NCBI GenBank assembly: GCA_947503265.1
Contig: CANNDC010000004.1
Location: forward strand, 62,001 to 126,000
From: an uncultured Alteromonadaceae bacterium
Lineage (GTDB): Bacteria; Pseudomonadota; Gammaproteobacteria; Enterobacterales; Alteromonadaceae
DNA length: 64,000 nt
Direction of reading: 5' to 3'
Made by a program: the position numbers and the translations under genes. The notes under the pieces were generated by a model that was not told where the DNA came from, did no database searches, and saw only the letters and a program-made list of their open reading frames with translations. Numbering within the stretch: the stretch's first letter is position 1; each line of letters begins with the position of its first letter. Positions 32,360 through 40,808 of this stretch are shown piece by piece.

Positions 32360-32884
32360 TTAGGCAAGTTCTGCCAAACAAAGTTCTTCATTTATTTGTT
32401 TACACCAGTCTTTGACACGTTGCTCGGTCAATTCTGGTTGTCTGTCTTCGTCAATCCCTAACCCAACAAAGTGGTCATCATCAGCCATTCCTTTTGAAGC
32501 TTCAAAATCATATCCATCGGTCGGCCACTGACCCACTAAAATAGCACCTTTGGCTTCAACGATATCACGAACCATGCCCATGGCATCGAGAAAATATTCC
32601 GCGTAATCTTCTTGATCACCGCATCCAAATATTGCTACCAATTTGTCAGTGAAGTCGATTTCTTCCAGTTCAGGAAAAAAATCGTCCCAATCACATTGGG
32701 CTTCGCCATAATACCAAGTCGGAATGCCAAAAAGTAACAGATCGTACTCAGCAATATCCTCTTTGCTGCTCTTTGCAATATCAAACACATCAATGAGATT
32801 TTTTCCCAATTCTTTTTGGATCATCTTTGCGATATGTTCCGTGTTTCCCGTATCACTTCCAAAAAATAAACCAACACTAGCCAT
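32360..32884 (-). CDS. fldA: Flavodoxin
   Basis: A 174-residue FMN electron carrier. The N terminus GLFFGSDTGNTEHIAKMIQ (6-24) is the phosphate-binding loop (SDTGNTE), GIPTWYYGEAQCDWDDF holds the Trp that stacks on FMN, and IFGCGDQEDYAEYFLDAMG contains the second FMN loop with Tyr. The length is that of long-chain flavodoxins, with the 20-residue loop insertion (GYDFEASKGMADDDHFVGLG). The gene lies upstream of fur on the same strand, the arrangement of E. coli fldA-fur. The protein supports radical-SAM enzymes such as biotin synthase and IspG/H. Confidence 0.95.
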   Translation of the reverse strand: MASVGLFFGSDTGNTEHIAKMIQKELGKNLIDVFDIAKSSKEDIAEYDLLLFGIPTWYYGEAQCDWDDFFPELEEIDFTDKLVAIFGCGDQEDYAEYFLDAMGMVRDIVEAKGAILVGQWPTDGYDFEASKGMADDDHFVGLGIDEDRQPELTEQRVKDWCKQINEELCLAELA

Positions 32885-32993
32885 CTCTTTGATTCCTTAC
32901 TTAACTCTTAAAAACTTTGTTGTTTACGCGACATCATATATTTAGTTCACGTATTTATACTCTTGCACTTAAAAAGGCGGTTATCACATAAAG

Positions 32994-33212
32994 CTATGCA
33001 CCACCGTTTTCCCAAAATAGTTGGAAAATGCCTTTGAAAAGAAAACCGGCGCACCCTAAAAACAACACGAAATATACTACCGCTCGACCTACAATCGGAA
33101 CATTGTTTTTCTTAAGAACATCGTGAATAGCAAGGCCCATCAATGCGAACAATGCGAATAGCGTAAGATTTAAAAAAAGCGCTTCTATTTGCTCGTAATA
33201 CTCACCTAGCAT
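32994..33212 (-). CDS. DUF2788 family small membrane protein
   Basis: A 72-residue protein with two hydrophobic helices: LFLNLTLFALFALMGLAIHDV (about 13-33) and AVVYFVLFLGCAGFLFKGIFQ (about 45-65), linked by the short basic turn LKKNNVPIVGR. This is the pattern of DUF2788 proteins found between ybfF-like hydrolases and fldA in marine gammaproteobacteria. Function is unknown. It may be co-transcribed with the hydrolase gene, which ends 76 bases further downstream on the same strand, but the short gaps show no strong signals. Confidence 0.8.
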   Translation of the reverse strand: MLGEYYEQIEALFLNLTLFALFALMGLAIHDVLKKNNVPIVGRAVVYFVLFLGCAGFLFKGIFQLFWENGGA

Positions 33213-33288
33213 TCATATTTTCCTCAGGCCGATAAATCGCGCGACTATACCATAAAGGCAAAATGATGCGAATTGGATATGTTGAAAA

Positions 33289-34056
33289 TTACAAAAATTC
33301 GGCCACTATTCTATTAAATAGGTCTGGTTTTTGAGAATGCAACCAATGCCCAGCGGAACCGATAATTTTAGCTTTGCTATTAGGAAACAATTTATCAATA
33401 GCAGGCTTGTGTTCGGCAAGTAGGTAATCGGATTGCCCTCCTTTTACAAAGAGTACAGGATTACTAAATTGATTTTTTGATTCAATCGCTTGCGATAGCT
33501 TTGGATAGTCGCGAATAAGCAGGGGTAAATTGAAACGCCATTGCCAACCATGTTCACTTTTATACAAACTCTTAAGTAAAAACTGAATTACGCCAGGCTC
33601 GACAATATGCTCAGCCATCGCTTTGGCGGCATCGTTTCGTGTTTTGATTTCCGGCAAATTCACCGCTGATAGGCCGTTGATGACATTATGGTGGCGAGGA
33701 GAGTATTCGACAGGCGCAATATCGGCAATCACCATTTTTTCAACTAATTCTGGACGAGACAATGCGATTTTCATTGCCACTTTGCCGCCCAAAGAATGAC
33801 CTAAAAGCTGACACTGCCTCACTTCTAAATCGTTGAGTAAATCTACGATGGCTCGTGCATAGTCAACAAAAGAGAACTCTGCAGAATAATAAGAACTGCC
33901 ATGATCAGGTAAATCTATGCTAACTACGTTGTGAGAGTTTTCAAACCCTCTGCGAATAACCGCGAGGTTGTCTAAACTACCAAACAAACCATGGATAAGA
34001 ACTAACCATGGTTTGTTTGAATCTTGACTACTAATATGGTGATTTAATTTTTGCAT
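33289..34056 (-). CDS. Alpha/beta-fold hydrolase, YbfF type
   Basis: The 255-residue protein has the alpha/beta-hydrolase core: the oxyanion-hole motif PWLVLIHGLFGSLDNL (17-32), the strand-turn VVSIDLPDHGSS, the nucleophile elbow LLGHSLGGKVAM (catalytic Ser about 94), an acid strand PVLFVKGGQSDYLL with Asp, and the catalytic His in IGSAGHWLHSQKP near the C terminus. The HGLFGSxDNL sequence and the gene order next to fldA match E. coli YbfF, an esterase with acyl-CoA/ester activity. It starts directly after the stop of the ETF-quinone oxidoreductase gene, on the same strand. Confidence 0.9.
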   Translation of the reverse strand: MQKLNHHISSQDSNKPWLVLIHGLFGSLDNLAVIRRGFENSHNVVSIDLPDHGSSYYSAEFSFVDYARAIVDLLNDLEVRQCQLLGHSLGGKVAMKIALSRPELVEKMVIADIAPVEYSPRHHNVINGLSAVNLPEIKTRNDAAKAMAEHIVEPGVIQFLLKSLYKSEHGWQWRFNLPLLIRDYPKLSQAIESKNQFSNPVLFVKGGQSDYLLAEHKPAIDKLFPNSKAKIIGSAGHWLHSQKPDLFNRIVAEFL

Positions 34057-35706
34057 CTACATGTTGGGATAGTTGGGACCGCCAGCTCCTTCTGGTACTA
34101 CCCAGTTAATATTTTGCGTGGGGTCTTTGATGTCACATGTTTTGCAGTGTACGCAATTTTGCGCATTAATTTGCAGTTTTTTATCACCAGCATCGCTTTC
34201 GACAATTTCGTATACACCTGCAGGGCAATAACGCTGCGCAGGTTCATCGTATTTTGGCAAATTGATTTCGATAGGTACGGCATCATTTTTGAGCTGTAAG
34301 TGACAGGGCTGGTCTTCTTCGTGGTTGGTATTTGATAAGAAGACTGAAGACAGCTTATCAAAACTAAGCACGCCATCTGGTTTGGGATAATCAATTTTTT
34401 GGTGATTTTCCGCTAAGCCCAGTTGTTCATGATCACGGGATTCATCTTTGAAATTAACGAAGGCATTGCCGCCAAAAATGTTTTGCTCCATGGTATTAAA
34501 AGCGCCACCCCAGAAACTGCCGAACTTGTGCATGGCCGGACCGAAATTGCGTGAGTTGAATAGTTCCTTATACAACCACGATTGCTCGAATTTGTCTGTG
34601 TATCCCAGTAAATCCTGCGACGGAACGCTGTCTTCGCCTAAGGCATCAATAATAGTTTCAGCAGCGAGTAAACCAGACTTCATTGCGGTGTGATTGCCTT
34701 TAATTTTTGCAAAATTTAGTGTTCCAGCGTCACAACCGACGAGAATACCACCGGGGAAAGTCATTTTAGGCAACGAATTGAAGCCGCCTTTGGCTATCGC
34801 TCTGGCGCCATATGAAACTCTTTTCCCACCCTCGATATATTGTTTGATCACAGGGTGGTGTTTCAGACGTTGAAATTCGTCGAACGGACTTAAATGTGGA
34901 TTTTTGTAGTCTAGGTCCACTATGAGACCAACTAGGATTTGATTGTTTTCAGCATGATATAAATAACTACCACCAGAAGCTTCTTTAAGTGGCCAACCCG
35001 CAGAATGCACAACCAAGCCCTCTTGGTGTTTGCTAGGATCAACATCCCAAATTTCTTTGAATCCAATTCCGTAATGTTGCGGTGACTTTCCTTCGTTTAA
35101 ATTAAATTGTTCAATCAGTTGCTTTCCTAGATGCCCTCGACAACCCTCGGCAAATACGGTGTATTTAGCTCGCAACTCCATCCCTGGCATAAAACTGTCT
35201 TTGGGCTCGCCAGACTCGCTCACGCCCATATCGCCAGTGATGATGCCTCCAACGCTGCCATCTTCATTGTATATGATCTCTGAGGCAGCAAAACCCGGAA
35301 AAACTTCAACACCAAGTTGCTCAGCTTGTTCTGCTAACCAGCGACACACATTTCCCATACTAACGATGTAATTCCCATCATTATGCATAGTTTTTGGTGT
35401 CATAAAGTTGGGTAGCTTTCGTGCTGATTGCTCATCGTTGAACCAAAATATATGGTCTTCTTTAACAGGTGTATTTAAGGGCGCACCCATGCTCTTCCAG
35501 TCAGGGAACAATTCGTCTAAAGCGCGCGTTTCAAAAACAGCACCAGACAAAATATGAGCTCCTACTTCTGAGCCTTTTTCTACCACACAAACGAGCAATT
35601 CCTGTTCTTTTTGTTGTGCTAGTTGCATGATTTTACAAGCAGTAGAAAGGCCCGCAGGGCCGGCACCGACTATAACTACATCAAATTCCATCGATTCACG
35701 TTCCAC
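34057..35706 (-). CDS. Electron transfer flavoprotein-ubiquinone oxidoreductase
   Basis: This 549-residue membrane-associated enzyme passes electrons from ETF to ubiquinone, linking fatty-acid and amino-acid oxidation to respiration. FAD-binding: VVIVGAGPAGLSTACKI (about 10-26), with HILSGAVFE and YTVFAEGCRGHLGKQLIEQF. The quinone-binding region includes SYGARAIAKGGFNSLPKMTFPGG and the FAD motif GILVGCDAGTLNFAKIKGNHTAM. The C terminus has a ferredoxin-like 4Fe-4S motif (YCPAGVYEI then CVHCKTCDIKDP). The GTG at 35706 has AAGGGG upstream; Met 6 (35691) is an alternative. It is divergent from etfBA across a 444-base region with a palindromic operator. Confidence 0.95.
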   Translation of the reverse strand: MERESMEFDVVIVGAGPAGLSTACKIMQLAQQKEQELLVCVVEKGSEVGAHILSGAVFETRALDELFPDWKSMGAPLNTPVKEDHIFWFNDEQSARKLPNFMTPKTMHNDGNYIVSMGNVCRWLAEQAEQLGVEVFPGFAASEIIYNEDGSVGGIITGDMGVSESGEPKDSFMPGMELRAKYTVFAEGCRGHLGKQLIEQFNLNEGKSPQHYGIGFKEIWDVDPSKHQEGLVVHSAGWPLKEASGGSYLYHAENNQILVGLIVDLDYKNPHLSPFDEFQRLKHHPVIKQYIEGGKRVSYGARAIAKGGFNSLPKMTFPGGILVGCDAGTLNFAKIKGNHTAMKSGLLAAETIIDALGEDSVPSQDLLGYTDKFEQSWLYKELFNSRNFGPAMHKFGSFWGGAFNTMEQNIFGGNAFVNFKDESRDHEQLGLAENHQKIDYPKPDGVLSFDKLSSVFLSNTNHEEDQPCHLQLKNDAVPIEINLPKYDEPAQRYCPAGVYEIVESDAGDKKLQINAQNCVHCKTCDIKDPTQNINWVVPEGAGGPNYPNM

Positions 35707-36150
35707 GGAGGTCCCCTTTTTTATAGATAACTATTAATTAAAGAAATAAAACTCACATACAAAGTTAAGCAGTAATTGCTAAATAGCAATCTAAATATCA
35801 TCTAAACTTACACAACTAGCGTATTGTTATTCTTTGATTTCAACACGGCTATTAATGTTAAAAACTCAATAAAAACATAGTTATAGAGTGAGTTTCAATA
35901 TATCCAAATTGTCTTGTAATTGACTTTGTATGTGTACATTGCTGGCAACACTAACATACAAAAAACTAAGCGGGAAAGGGTTTTGTTTCCTATGCTTTTT
36001 GTCAATTATTCGAATAATTTGGGATAATTGGGCGGTGTTATCAGGTTGACGTTTACGTCAACAGGCAGTAAATTTACCGCACCCAAAAAAGCGAGGTTCA
36101 AATCATGTTGACCTCAGTGACAATAGTGTAAATATTCGACAGAGGTATTC
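35707..36150. other. Divergent promoter region between the ETF-QO and etfBA genes
   Basis: No gene is seen in these 444 bases. The region is AT-rich near the ETF-QO end and carries a perfect palindrome close to etfB (36045-36062). Promoters for both directions should lie here. No riboswitch or RNA gene was recognised. Confidence 0.6.
36045..36062. promoter_or_regulatory. Palindromic operator upstream of etfBA
   Basis: GTTGACGT-TT-ACGTCAAC forms perfect 8-bp inverted arms around two bases, 88 bases before the etfB ATG. As I recall, the motif resembles the operator of LiuR, a MerR-family regulator of branched-chain amino-acid and acyl-CoA catabolism in gammaproteobacteria. Symmetry with a short centre is also what MerR-type regulators bind. 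The assignment to LiuR is inference. Confidence 0.55.
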
Positions 36151-36900
36151 ATGAAAATTTTAGTACCGGTTAAGCGCGCAATTGACTACAACGTCAAGGT
36201 GAGAGTAAAAGCCGACAACAGTGCTGTTGACCTAACGAATGCCAAAATGTCTATCAATCCATTTTGCGAAATTGCGGTTGAAGAGGCGGTCAGGTTGAAA
36301 GAGAAAGGCGTTGCCACAGAAGTGGTTGTTGTATCTATTGGTGATAAATCATGCCAAGAGCAAATCAGAACTGCTCTTGCATTAGGTGCTGACCGAGGTT
36401 TGCAGATTGACACAACAGAAAGCCTTGATTCATTGCAAGTCGCTAAACTACTAGCCAAAGTGGTTGAAGAGGAATCGCCCGAATTAGTTATCTTAGGTAA
36501 ACAAGCAATAGATTCAGATAACAACCAAACGGGGCAGATGCTTGCAGCGCTATGCGGCATGCCACAAGGAACCTTTGCTTCTGAAGTGAGTATCGCGGAT
36601 GGCAAAGTCAGTGTCACTAGAGAGGTTGATGGTGGATTACAAACCGTGCAATTGTCTTTGCCTGCTGTTGTGACTACAGATTTACGACTAAATGAACCAA
36701 GATACGCCACGTTACCGAATATCATGAAGGCAAAACGCAAGCCTATGGCGGTTAAAGCAGCAGCGGATTATGGTGTTGAGCTAGCGTCTAATGTTGAGAT
36801 CATCAAAGTAGAGCCGCCCGCACAAAGAAGCGGCGGGGTTAAAGTGGCAGACGTGGCCGAGTTGGTGGAAAAATTAAAAACAGAAGCGAAGGTGATCTAA
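36151..36900 (+). CDS. etfB: Electron transfer flavoprotein, beta subunit
   Basis: A 249-residue ETF beta subunit that binds AMP and, with EtfA, shuttles electrons from acyl-CoA dehydrogenases to the ETF-quinone oxidoreductase. It begins [20 protein letters not shown], contains [21 protein letters not shown] and the ETF beta signature region (residues about 155-185, [20 protein letters not shown] then [18 protein letters not shown]). The start has GACAGAGG upstream. The stop overlaps the etfA ATG by one base. Acyl-CoA dehydrogenases, such as the one at 44522, would be the electron donors. Confidence 0.96.
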   Translation: MKILVPVKRAIDYNVKVRVKADNSAVDLTNAKMSINPFCEIAVEEAVRLKEKGVATEVVVVSIGDKSCQEQIRTALALGADRGLQIDTTESLDSLQVAKLLAKVVEEESPELVILGKQAIDSDNNQTGQMLAALCGMPQGTFASEVSIADGKVSVTREVDGGLQTVQLSLPAVVTTDLRLNEPRYATLPNIMKAKRKPMAVKAAADYGVELASNVEIIKVEPPAQRSGGVKVADVAELVEKLKTEAKVI

Positions 36901-37826
36901 TGGCCGTTTTAGTATATGCAGAACATGATAATCAACAACTAAAAACTGAGACTCATAAATTAGTCAATGCTGCTTCGAAAATGGATAGTGACGTAACTGT
37001 GTTGGTTGCAGGTAGTGGTTGTGGCAACGTGGCTGAACAAGCAGCGAAAATAGACGGTGTTTCTAAAGTACTTTTAGCGGATAACGCAGTGTATGAACAT
37101 CAACTAGCGGAAAATATTGCTGATTTAGTATTGGAATTGGGTAAAGGTTATTCACATATAGCCGCCGCCGCAACGACAACGGGCAAGAACTTTATGCCGC
37201 GAGTTGCTGCCTTGTTAGATGTAGCGCAAATTTCAGATATTATAGGCGTTGAAGATGCTAATACATTTGTTCGTCCTATCTACGCAGGCAATGCAATTGC
37301 CACAGTAAGAAGTAGCGAAGAAATAAAAGTGTTAACGGTTAGAGCATCCGCATTCGATGCCGCAGGCGAAACAGGTAGTGCAAATGTCGAATCTTTGGAT
37401 GCTATAAAAGAGTCTACATCTTCCTCGTTTGTCGGCGCTGAACTCACTGAATCTGAGCGACCTGAGCTGACGGCAGCAGATGTCATCATTTCCGGTGGCC
37501 GAGGTATGCAAAATGGAGAAAACTTTTCACTACTAGAAGGAATCGCAGACAAGCTTGGCGCCGCTATTGGTGCTTCAAGGGCCGCTGTTGACGCAGGTTT
37601 TGTTCCCAATGATATGCAAGTAGGTCAAACAGGTAAAATTGTCGCACCTCAATTGTATATTGCAGTAGGAATCTCTGGTGCAATCCAGCATTTGGCGGGT
37701 ATGAAGGATTCGAAAATCATAGTAGCAATTAACAAAGATGAAGAAGCACCTATATTCCAAGTCGCCGATTACGGTTTAGTGGGTGATTTGTTCGATGTGT
37801 TACCAGAACTCGAATCTGCTCTTTAG
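36900..37826 (+). CDS. etfA: Electron transfer flavoprotein, alpha subunit
   Basis: A 308-residue ETF alpha subunit that binds FAD. The N-terminal domain has [20 protein letters not shown]; the C-terminal FAD domain has [17 protein letters not shown] (about 197-213), [43 protein letters not shown] and [18 protein letters not shown], the ETF alpha signature, closing with [19 protein letters not shown]. It is coupled to etfB by a one-base overlap and followed by a good terminator at 37862. Confidence 0.96.
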   Translation: MAVLVYAEHDNQQLKTETHKLVNAASKMDSDVTVLVAGSGCGNVAEQAAKIDGVSKVLLADNAVYEHQLAENIADLVLELGKGYSHIAAAATTTGKNFMPRVAALLDVAQISDIIGVEDANTFVRPIYAGNAIATVRSSEEIKVLTVRASAFDAAGETGSANVESLDAIKESTSSSFVGAELTESERPELTAADVIISGGRGMQNGENFSLLEGIADKLGAAIGASRAAVDAGFVPNDMQVGQTGKIVAPQLYIAVGISGAIQHLAGMKDSKIIVAINKDEEAPIFQVADYGLVGDLFDVLPELESAL

Positions 37827-37861
37827 TATGAAAAACTAAAATATTTTCGTTTTACTCTCAT

Positions 37862-37887
37862 AAAAGCAGTCCAATTGGGCTGCTTTT
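37862..37887 (+). terminator. Rho-independent terminator of etfBA
   Basis: AAAAGCAG and CTGCTTTT pair, with inner CC/GG and an AATT loop, followed by a T-rich tail. It begins 35 bases after the etfA stop. The A-rich 5' side makes it potentially bidirectional. Confidence 0.85.
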
Positions 37888-37942
37888 TGCTATTTTATCC
37901 TATTATATTCTTAGTTTAGTTCGTTCTTAGTTTTATTCGTTT

Positions 37943-37979
37943 GAACACTAGCTACCAACCTACGATGTAGGAAGTGTTC
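37943..37979. promoter_or_regulatory. Nested inverted repeats upstream of the beta-galactosidase gene
   Basis: GAACACT (37943-37949) pairs with AGTGTTC (37973-37979), and inside it CCTAC (37959-37963) pairs with GTAGG (37967-37971) around GAT. It lies 33 bases before the preferred ATG and may be an operator or a leader hairpin. If translation began at the GTG at 37974, that codon would lie in the right arm. Confidence 0.35.
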
Positions 37980-38012
37980 GAGTACGAATTCTTCAAAACA
38001 GGTAAAAACGTA

Positions 38013-39974
38013 ATGACAGACAATAACAACAGACATTTGACCTTGGGTGTTTGCGATTATCCTGAACATGTTCCACAGCAAGACTGGCAAAAACACGCAG
38101 AAGCACAAAAAGCACTGGGTCTTAGCTATGTTCGACTTGCTGAATTTGCGTGGTCAAAAATCGAACCGACTCAAGGAAAATATGATTGGCTATGGCTTGA
38201 TCAGGCAATTGAAGTCTATTCTAGCCAAGGTTTGAAGCTAGTTCTGGGCACACCAACAGCCACTCCGCCTGCTTGGTTAATCGAAAAATACCCTGAAGTT
38301 TTACCCGTTGATGAGAATGGCCAAGTTAAAAAGTTTGGTTCAAGAAGGCATTACGATCATGCCAGTGAAATTTATCGACAGTTGTGCAAAGATTTTGTGG
38401 AAAAAATGGCCAAAAGATATGCCAATCATCCGGCGGTAGTGGGTTGGCAAGTTGATAACGAACTTGGACATGAAGGAACAACAGTTTCCTATGGCGGAGC
38501 CAGCGAACAAAGATTTCCAAATTGGTTAAAAGATAAATATCACACATTGGAAAAACTGAACGATGCGTGGGGAAATGCGTTTTGGAGCCAAAACTATTCT
38601 GATTGGTCGCAGATTAAAGCCCCGAATTTAACCGCTGTAAGGCAAGCAAATCCATCGCATAGTTTGGATTATCAGCGGTTTTGTTCCGACATGATCGACG
38701 AATTTCAACAACTGCAAATTGATCTTTTACGTGAAATTTGTCCTTCCCATTTTATTACTCATAACTTTGTCATATTTTCTGCTGAAAGTGATTTATATAA
38801 ACTCGCCAAAAATTTGGATTTTGTCGCTTGGGATAGTTATCCCATTGGCATGTTGGAATTTTTTGCCACATGGGAATCTGAAGAGACCAAAACTCAGTAT
38901 GCGAGAACAGGGCACCCAGATTTAGTTAGCTTGAACCATGACATCTACCGTGGCCTAAAAAATGGTAAGGGCTTTTGGGTTATGGAACAACAGTGTGGTC
39001 ATGCAAATTGGGCACAATACAATCCACTTCCTGCCTCAGGTGCGCTTGGTCTCTGGACAGCTCAAGCATGGGCTCATGGTGCCGATAGCGTCGTTTACTT
39101 CCGTTTCCGCGCAAGTCATATGGCACAGGAAATCATGCATTCAGGTTTACTCCACCAAAGTGGCAAAGCCGATAGGGGGTATGCTGAGGTTGAAGCGTTT
39201 GAGCCCGAAAAGTTTGCCACGCAAAAGACTAAAAATCGTGTTGCTATTGTGCACAGCTACGACAGCTTATGGAGTTATAACCATCAGCCACACAATCAAA
39301 ATTTGAGCTATTGGCACCAATTTGCATTGTTTTACAATGTTGCAAGGTCGCTAGGGATAGATGTTGACATAGTGCATCCTTTGGATATCAAAAATAGTCA
39401 TTATGAAGTGGTAATTTGCCCTGCACTTACGTTAATTAACCCAGTAGAAGCTGAAGTAATTTTGCAGGAAAGCGACAATAAGAGCTTTATTTTTGGTCCT
39501 CGAACAGATTTTCGAGATCAATATGCTAAAGCCGCAATCGACGGTCAGTTTACCTTATTGTCTGATCTGGTGAATGCCAAACCGATAAATTTTGATTCGT
39601 TGCGCCCCACCTTGAAGCAAAAAGTAGTCTCTTGCAGTGCAAGCGAAGAATATGAAGCTGAACTTTGGTGCGAATCTTACGAGACGGAAAATGCTAACGT
39701 CAGATTTAAATATTCTGGCGGTCCCCTTGATGGTCAAGCTGCAGTTGTCGAGTCAAACAACGCGGTCACAATCGGGGCGCTAAGCAAGAGTTTGACGCGC
39801 AGCCTTATCTCCGAGGTTTGTTTAAGTAAGGGAATTGATTGCGATCTTTTACCCGAAGGTGTGAGGAAAACCACTAGAGGGGATAGCACCTTATGGGTCA
39901 ACTTCAATGATGAACAAATTGAATGGAAGGGCAAGGTGATTGGTGGAGTTAATTTCCTTTTAGTCGAAAACTAA
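38013..39974 (+). CDS. Beta-galactosidase, glycoside hydrolase family 42
   Basis: A 653-residue cytoplasmic GH42 enzyme (no signal peptide) that cleaves terminal beta-D-galactosides. It begins with [20 protein letters not shown], the family start, followed by [16 protein letters not shown] and [20 protein letters not shown]. The acid/base is E150 in [11 protein letters not shown] and the nucleophile is E325 in [12 protein letters not shown]. The middle domain (about 375-590) resembles the trimerisation domain, and the last 60 residues the small beta domain of GH42 proteins. I use the ATG at 38013; a GTG at 37974 would add 13 residues. It is close to a TonB receptor, but no lac-type permease is adjacent. 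Confidence 0.93.
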   Translation: MTDNNNRHLTLGVCDYPEHVPQQDWQKHAEAQKALGLSYVRLAEFAWSKIEPTQGKYDWLWLDQAIEVYSSQGLKLVLGTPTATPPAWLIEKYPEVLPVDENGQVKKFGSRRHYDHASEIYRQLCKDFVEKMAKRYANHPAVVGWQVDNELGHEGTTVSYGGASEQRFPNWLKDKYHTLEKLNDAWGNAFWSQNYSDWSQIKAPNLTAVRQANPSHSLDYQRFCSDMIDEFQQLQIDLLREICPSHFITHNFVIFSAESDLYKLAKNLDFVAWDSYPIGMLEFFATWESEETKTQYARTGHPDLVSLNHDIYRGLKNGKGFWVMEQQCGHANWAQYNPLPASGALGLWTAQAWAHGADSVVYFRFRASHMAQEIMHSGLLHQSGKADRGYAEVEAFEPEKFATQKTKNRVAIVHSYDSLWSYNHQPHNQNLSYWHQFALFYNVARSLGIDVDIVHPLDIKNSHYEVVICPALTLINPVEAEVILQESDNKSFIFGPRTDFRDQYAKAAIDGQFTLLSDLVNAKPINFDSLRPTLKQKVVSCSASEEYEAELWCESYETENANVRFKYSGGPLDGQAAVVESNNAVTIGALSKSLTRSLISEVCLSKGIDCDLLPEGVRKTTRGDSTLWVNFNDEQIEWKGKVIGGVNFLLVEN

Positions 39975-40016
39975 ACGATAAATAGGCTAAAAACATTCTG
40001 ATTTACCAAGGATAAA

Positions 40017-40046
40017 AAAGGTCGATTGCTTGCACAATCGACCTTT
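40017..40046. terminator. Bidirectional terminator between the GH42 and CBM48-like genes
   Basis: GGTCGATTG (40020-40028) pairs with CAATCGACC (40035-40043) around a six-base loop, flanked by AAA on the left and TTT on the right. It sits 45 bases after the GH42 stop and 29 bases after the end of the convergent CBM48-like gene, so it can stop transcription in both directions. Confidence 0.85.
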
Positions 40047-40074
40047 AGGATGTCGTTATATTTCAGTGGTGAAA

Positions 40075-40383
40075 TTATACGGCTACGACAGAATTCTCAT
40101 CGTAAGAAACTGCTGAAGGTACATATTCGTCAGCACTGCTGTCGTTTGTCCAATCAGAGTCGTTTAGTAAATAACGGAATTGATATTTGCTTTCTTTTGG
40201 CAGCTCTAGTGTCGAAGAAAAACTTCCGTTTTTAAGCTTTTTCATTGGTTCAGTCGATAAATCCCAATCGTTAAAGTCACCAACTAATTTTACAGAATCA
40301 GCGCTGTTAGCTTCTTCCTTGGTCAATTTGAAAGTCACTTTGCACACAGGTCTAGACTTAAGATATTGTTTTTTGAAGCTCAT
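40075..40383 (-). CDS. Glycogen-binding/isoamylase early-set (CBM48-like) domain protein
   Basis: A 102-residue protein that is a single immunoglobulin-like early-set domain. After a basic N terminus it has the core pattern CKVTFKLTKEEANSADSVKLVGDFNDWD, STEPMKKLKNGSFSSTLELP and ESKYQFRYLLNDSDWTND, the set of Trp/Phe and Asn-Asp residues of CBM48/AMPK-type glycogen-binding domains. Such lone domains occur in several marine gammaproteobacteria; function is not known, though binding to glycogen or alpha-glucan is the natural inference. It is convergent with GH42 and shares its terminator. Confidence 0.85.
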   Translation of the reverse strand: MSFKKQYLKSRPVCKVTFKLTKEEANSADSVKLVGDFNDWDLSTEPMKKLKNGSFSSTLELPKESKYQFRYLLNDSDWTNDSSADEYVPSAVSYDENSVVAV

Positions 40384-40748
40384 TTGCTCCTCCTTTAGGT
40401 TTAAAAGTAATAAAAGTACGAAAACTGTTCAATAATGCGGCGATTATACTCATTTTTAATATTTTTACAGTAATAAAATTACACAAAAGTATAAAAAATA
40501 GTCCGTTTCGTCGATTTTTGCTACATTATGGTGCGATAAAAGCACGCTATTTATATAATTGTTTATTTATAGGGCAAATGGCTCGACATTAATTGCCAAA
40601 TATCAATTTATATCAGTGTCTAAATGTTTGTTTATATATTATTGTAAATTCAGTGCAAATTCTGATCCACATTCATGTCAGATTTATGAATAGCTAACTG
40701 GTCAGATAACCAACTATCATCATTTTTGAAAATGAGAATAGATTGAGC
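40384..40748. other. Intergenic region without a recognised gene
   Basis: About 365 AT-rich bases lie upstream of the CBM48-like gene (which is transcribed away leftwards) and downstream of the TonB receptor terminator. No reading frame of substance was seen. The promoter of the CBM48-like gene should lie near its right end. No clear repeat or RNA gene was recognised. Confidence 0.5.
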
Positions 40749-40776
40749 AAAAAAAACGGCTCTTAAAAGAACCGTT
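40749..40776 (-). terminator. Rho-independent terminator of the 770-residue TonB receptor gene
   Basis: On the minus strand AACGG and TCTT (40755-40764) pair with AAGA and CCGTT (40767-40776), apart from one mismatch, around two bases; the stem is followed by a run of T (the A-run at 40749-40756). It lies 33 bases after the receptor stop. Confidence 0.8.
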
Positions 40777-40808
40777 GTTTGCTGTATTCACTTTAGGTAA
40801 TTGAGAAC

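Noticed and set aside
36186-36740. Antisense open frame of 184 codons across etfB
   Set aside because: EtfB is certain from its motifs and coupling to etfA; the antisense frame reflects the codon pattern of a well-used gene, and has no motif of its own.
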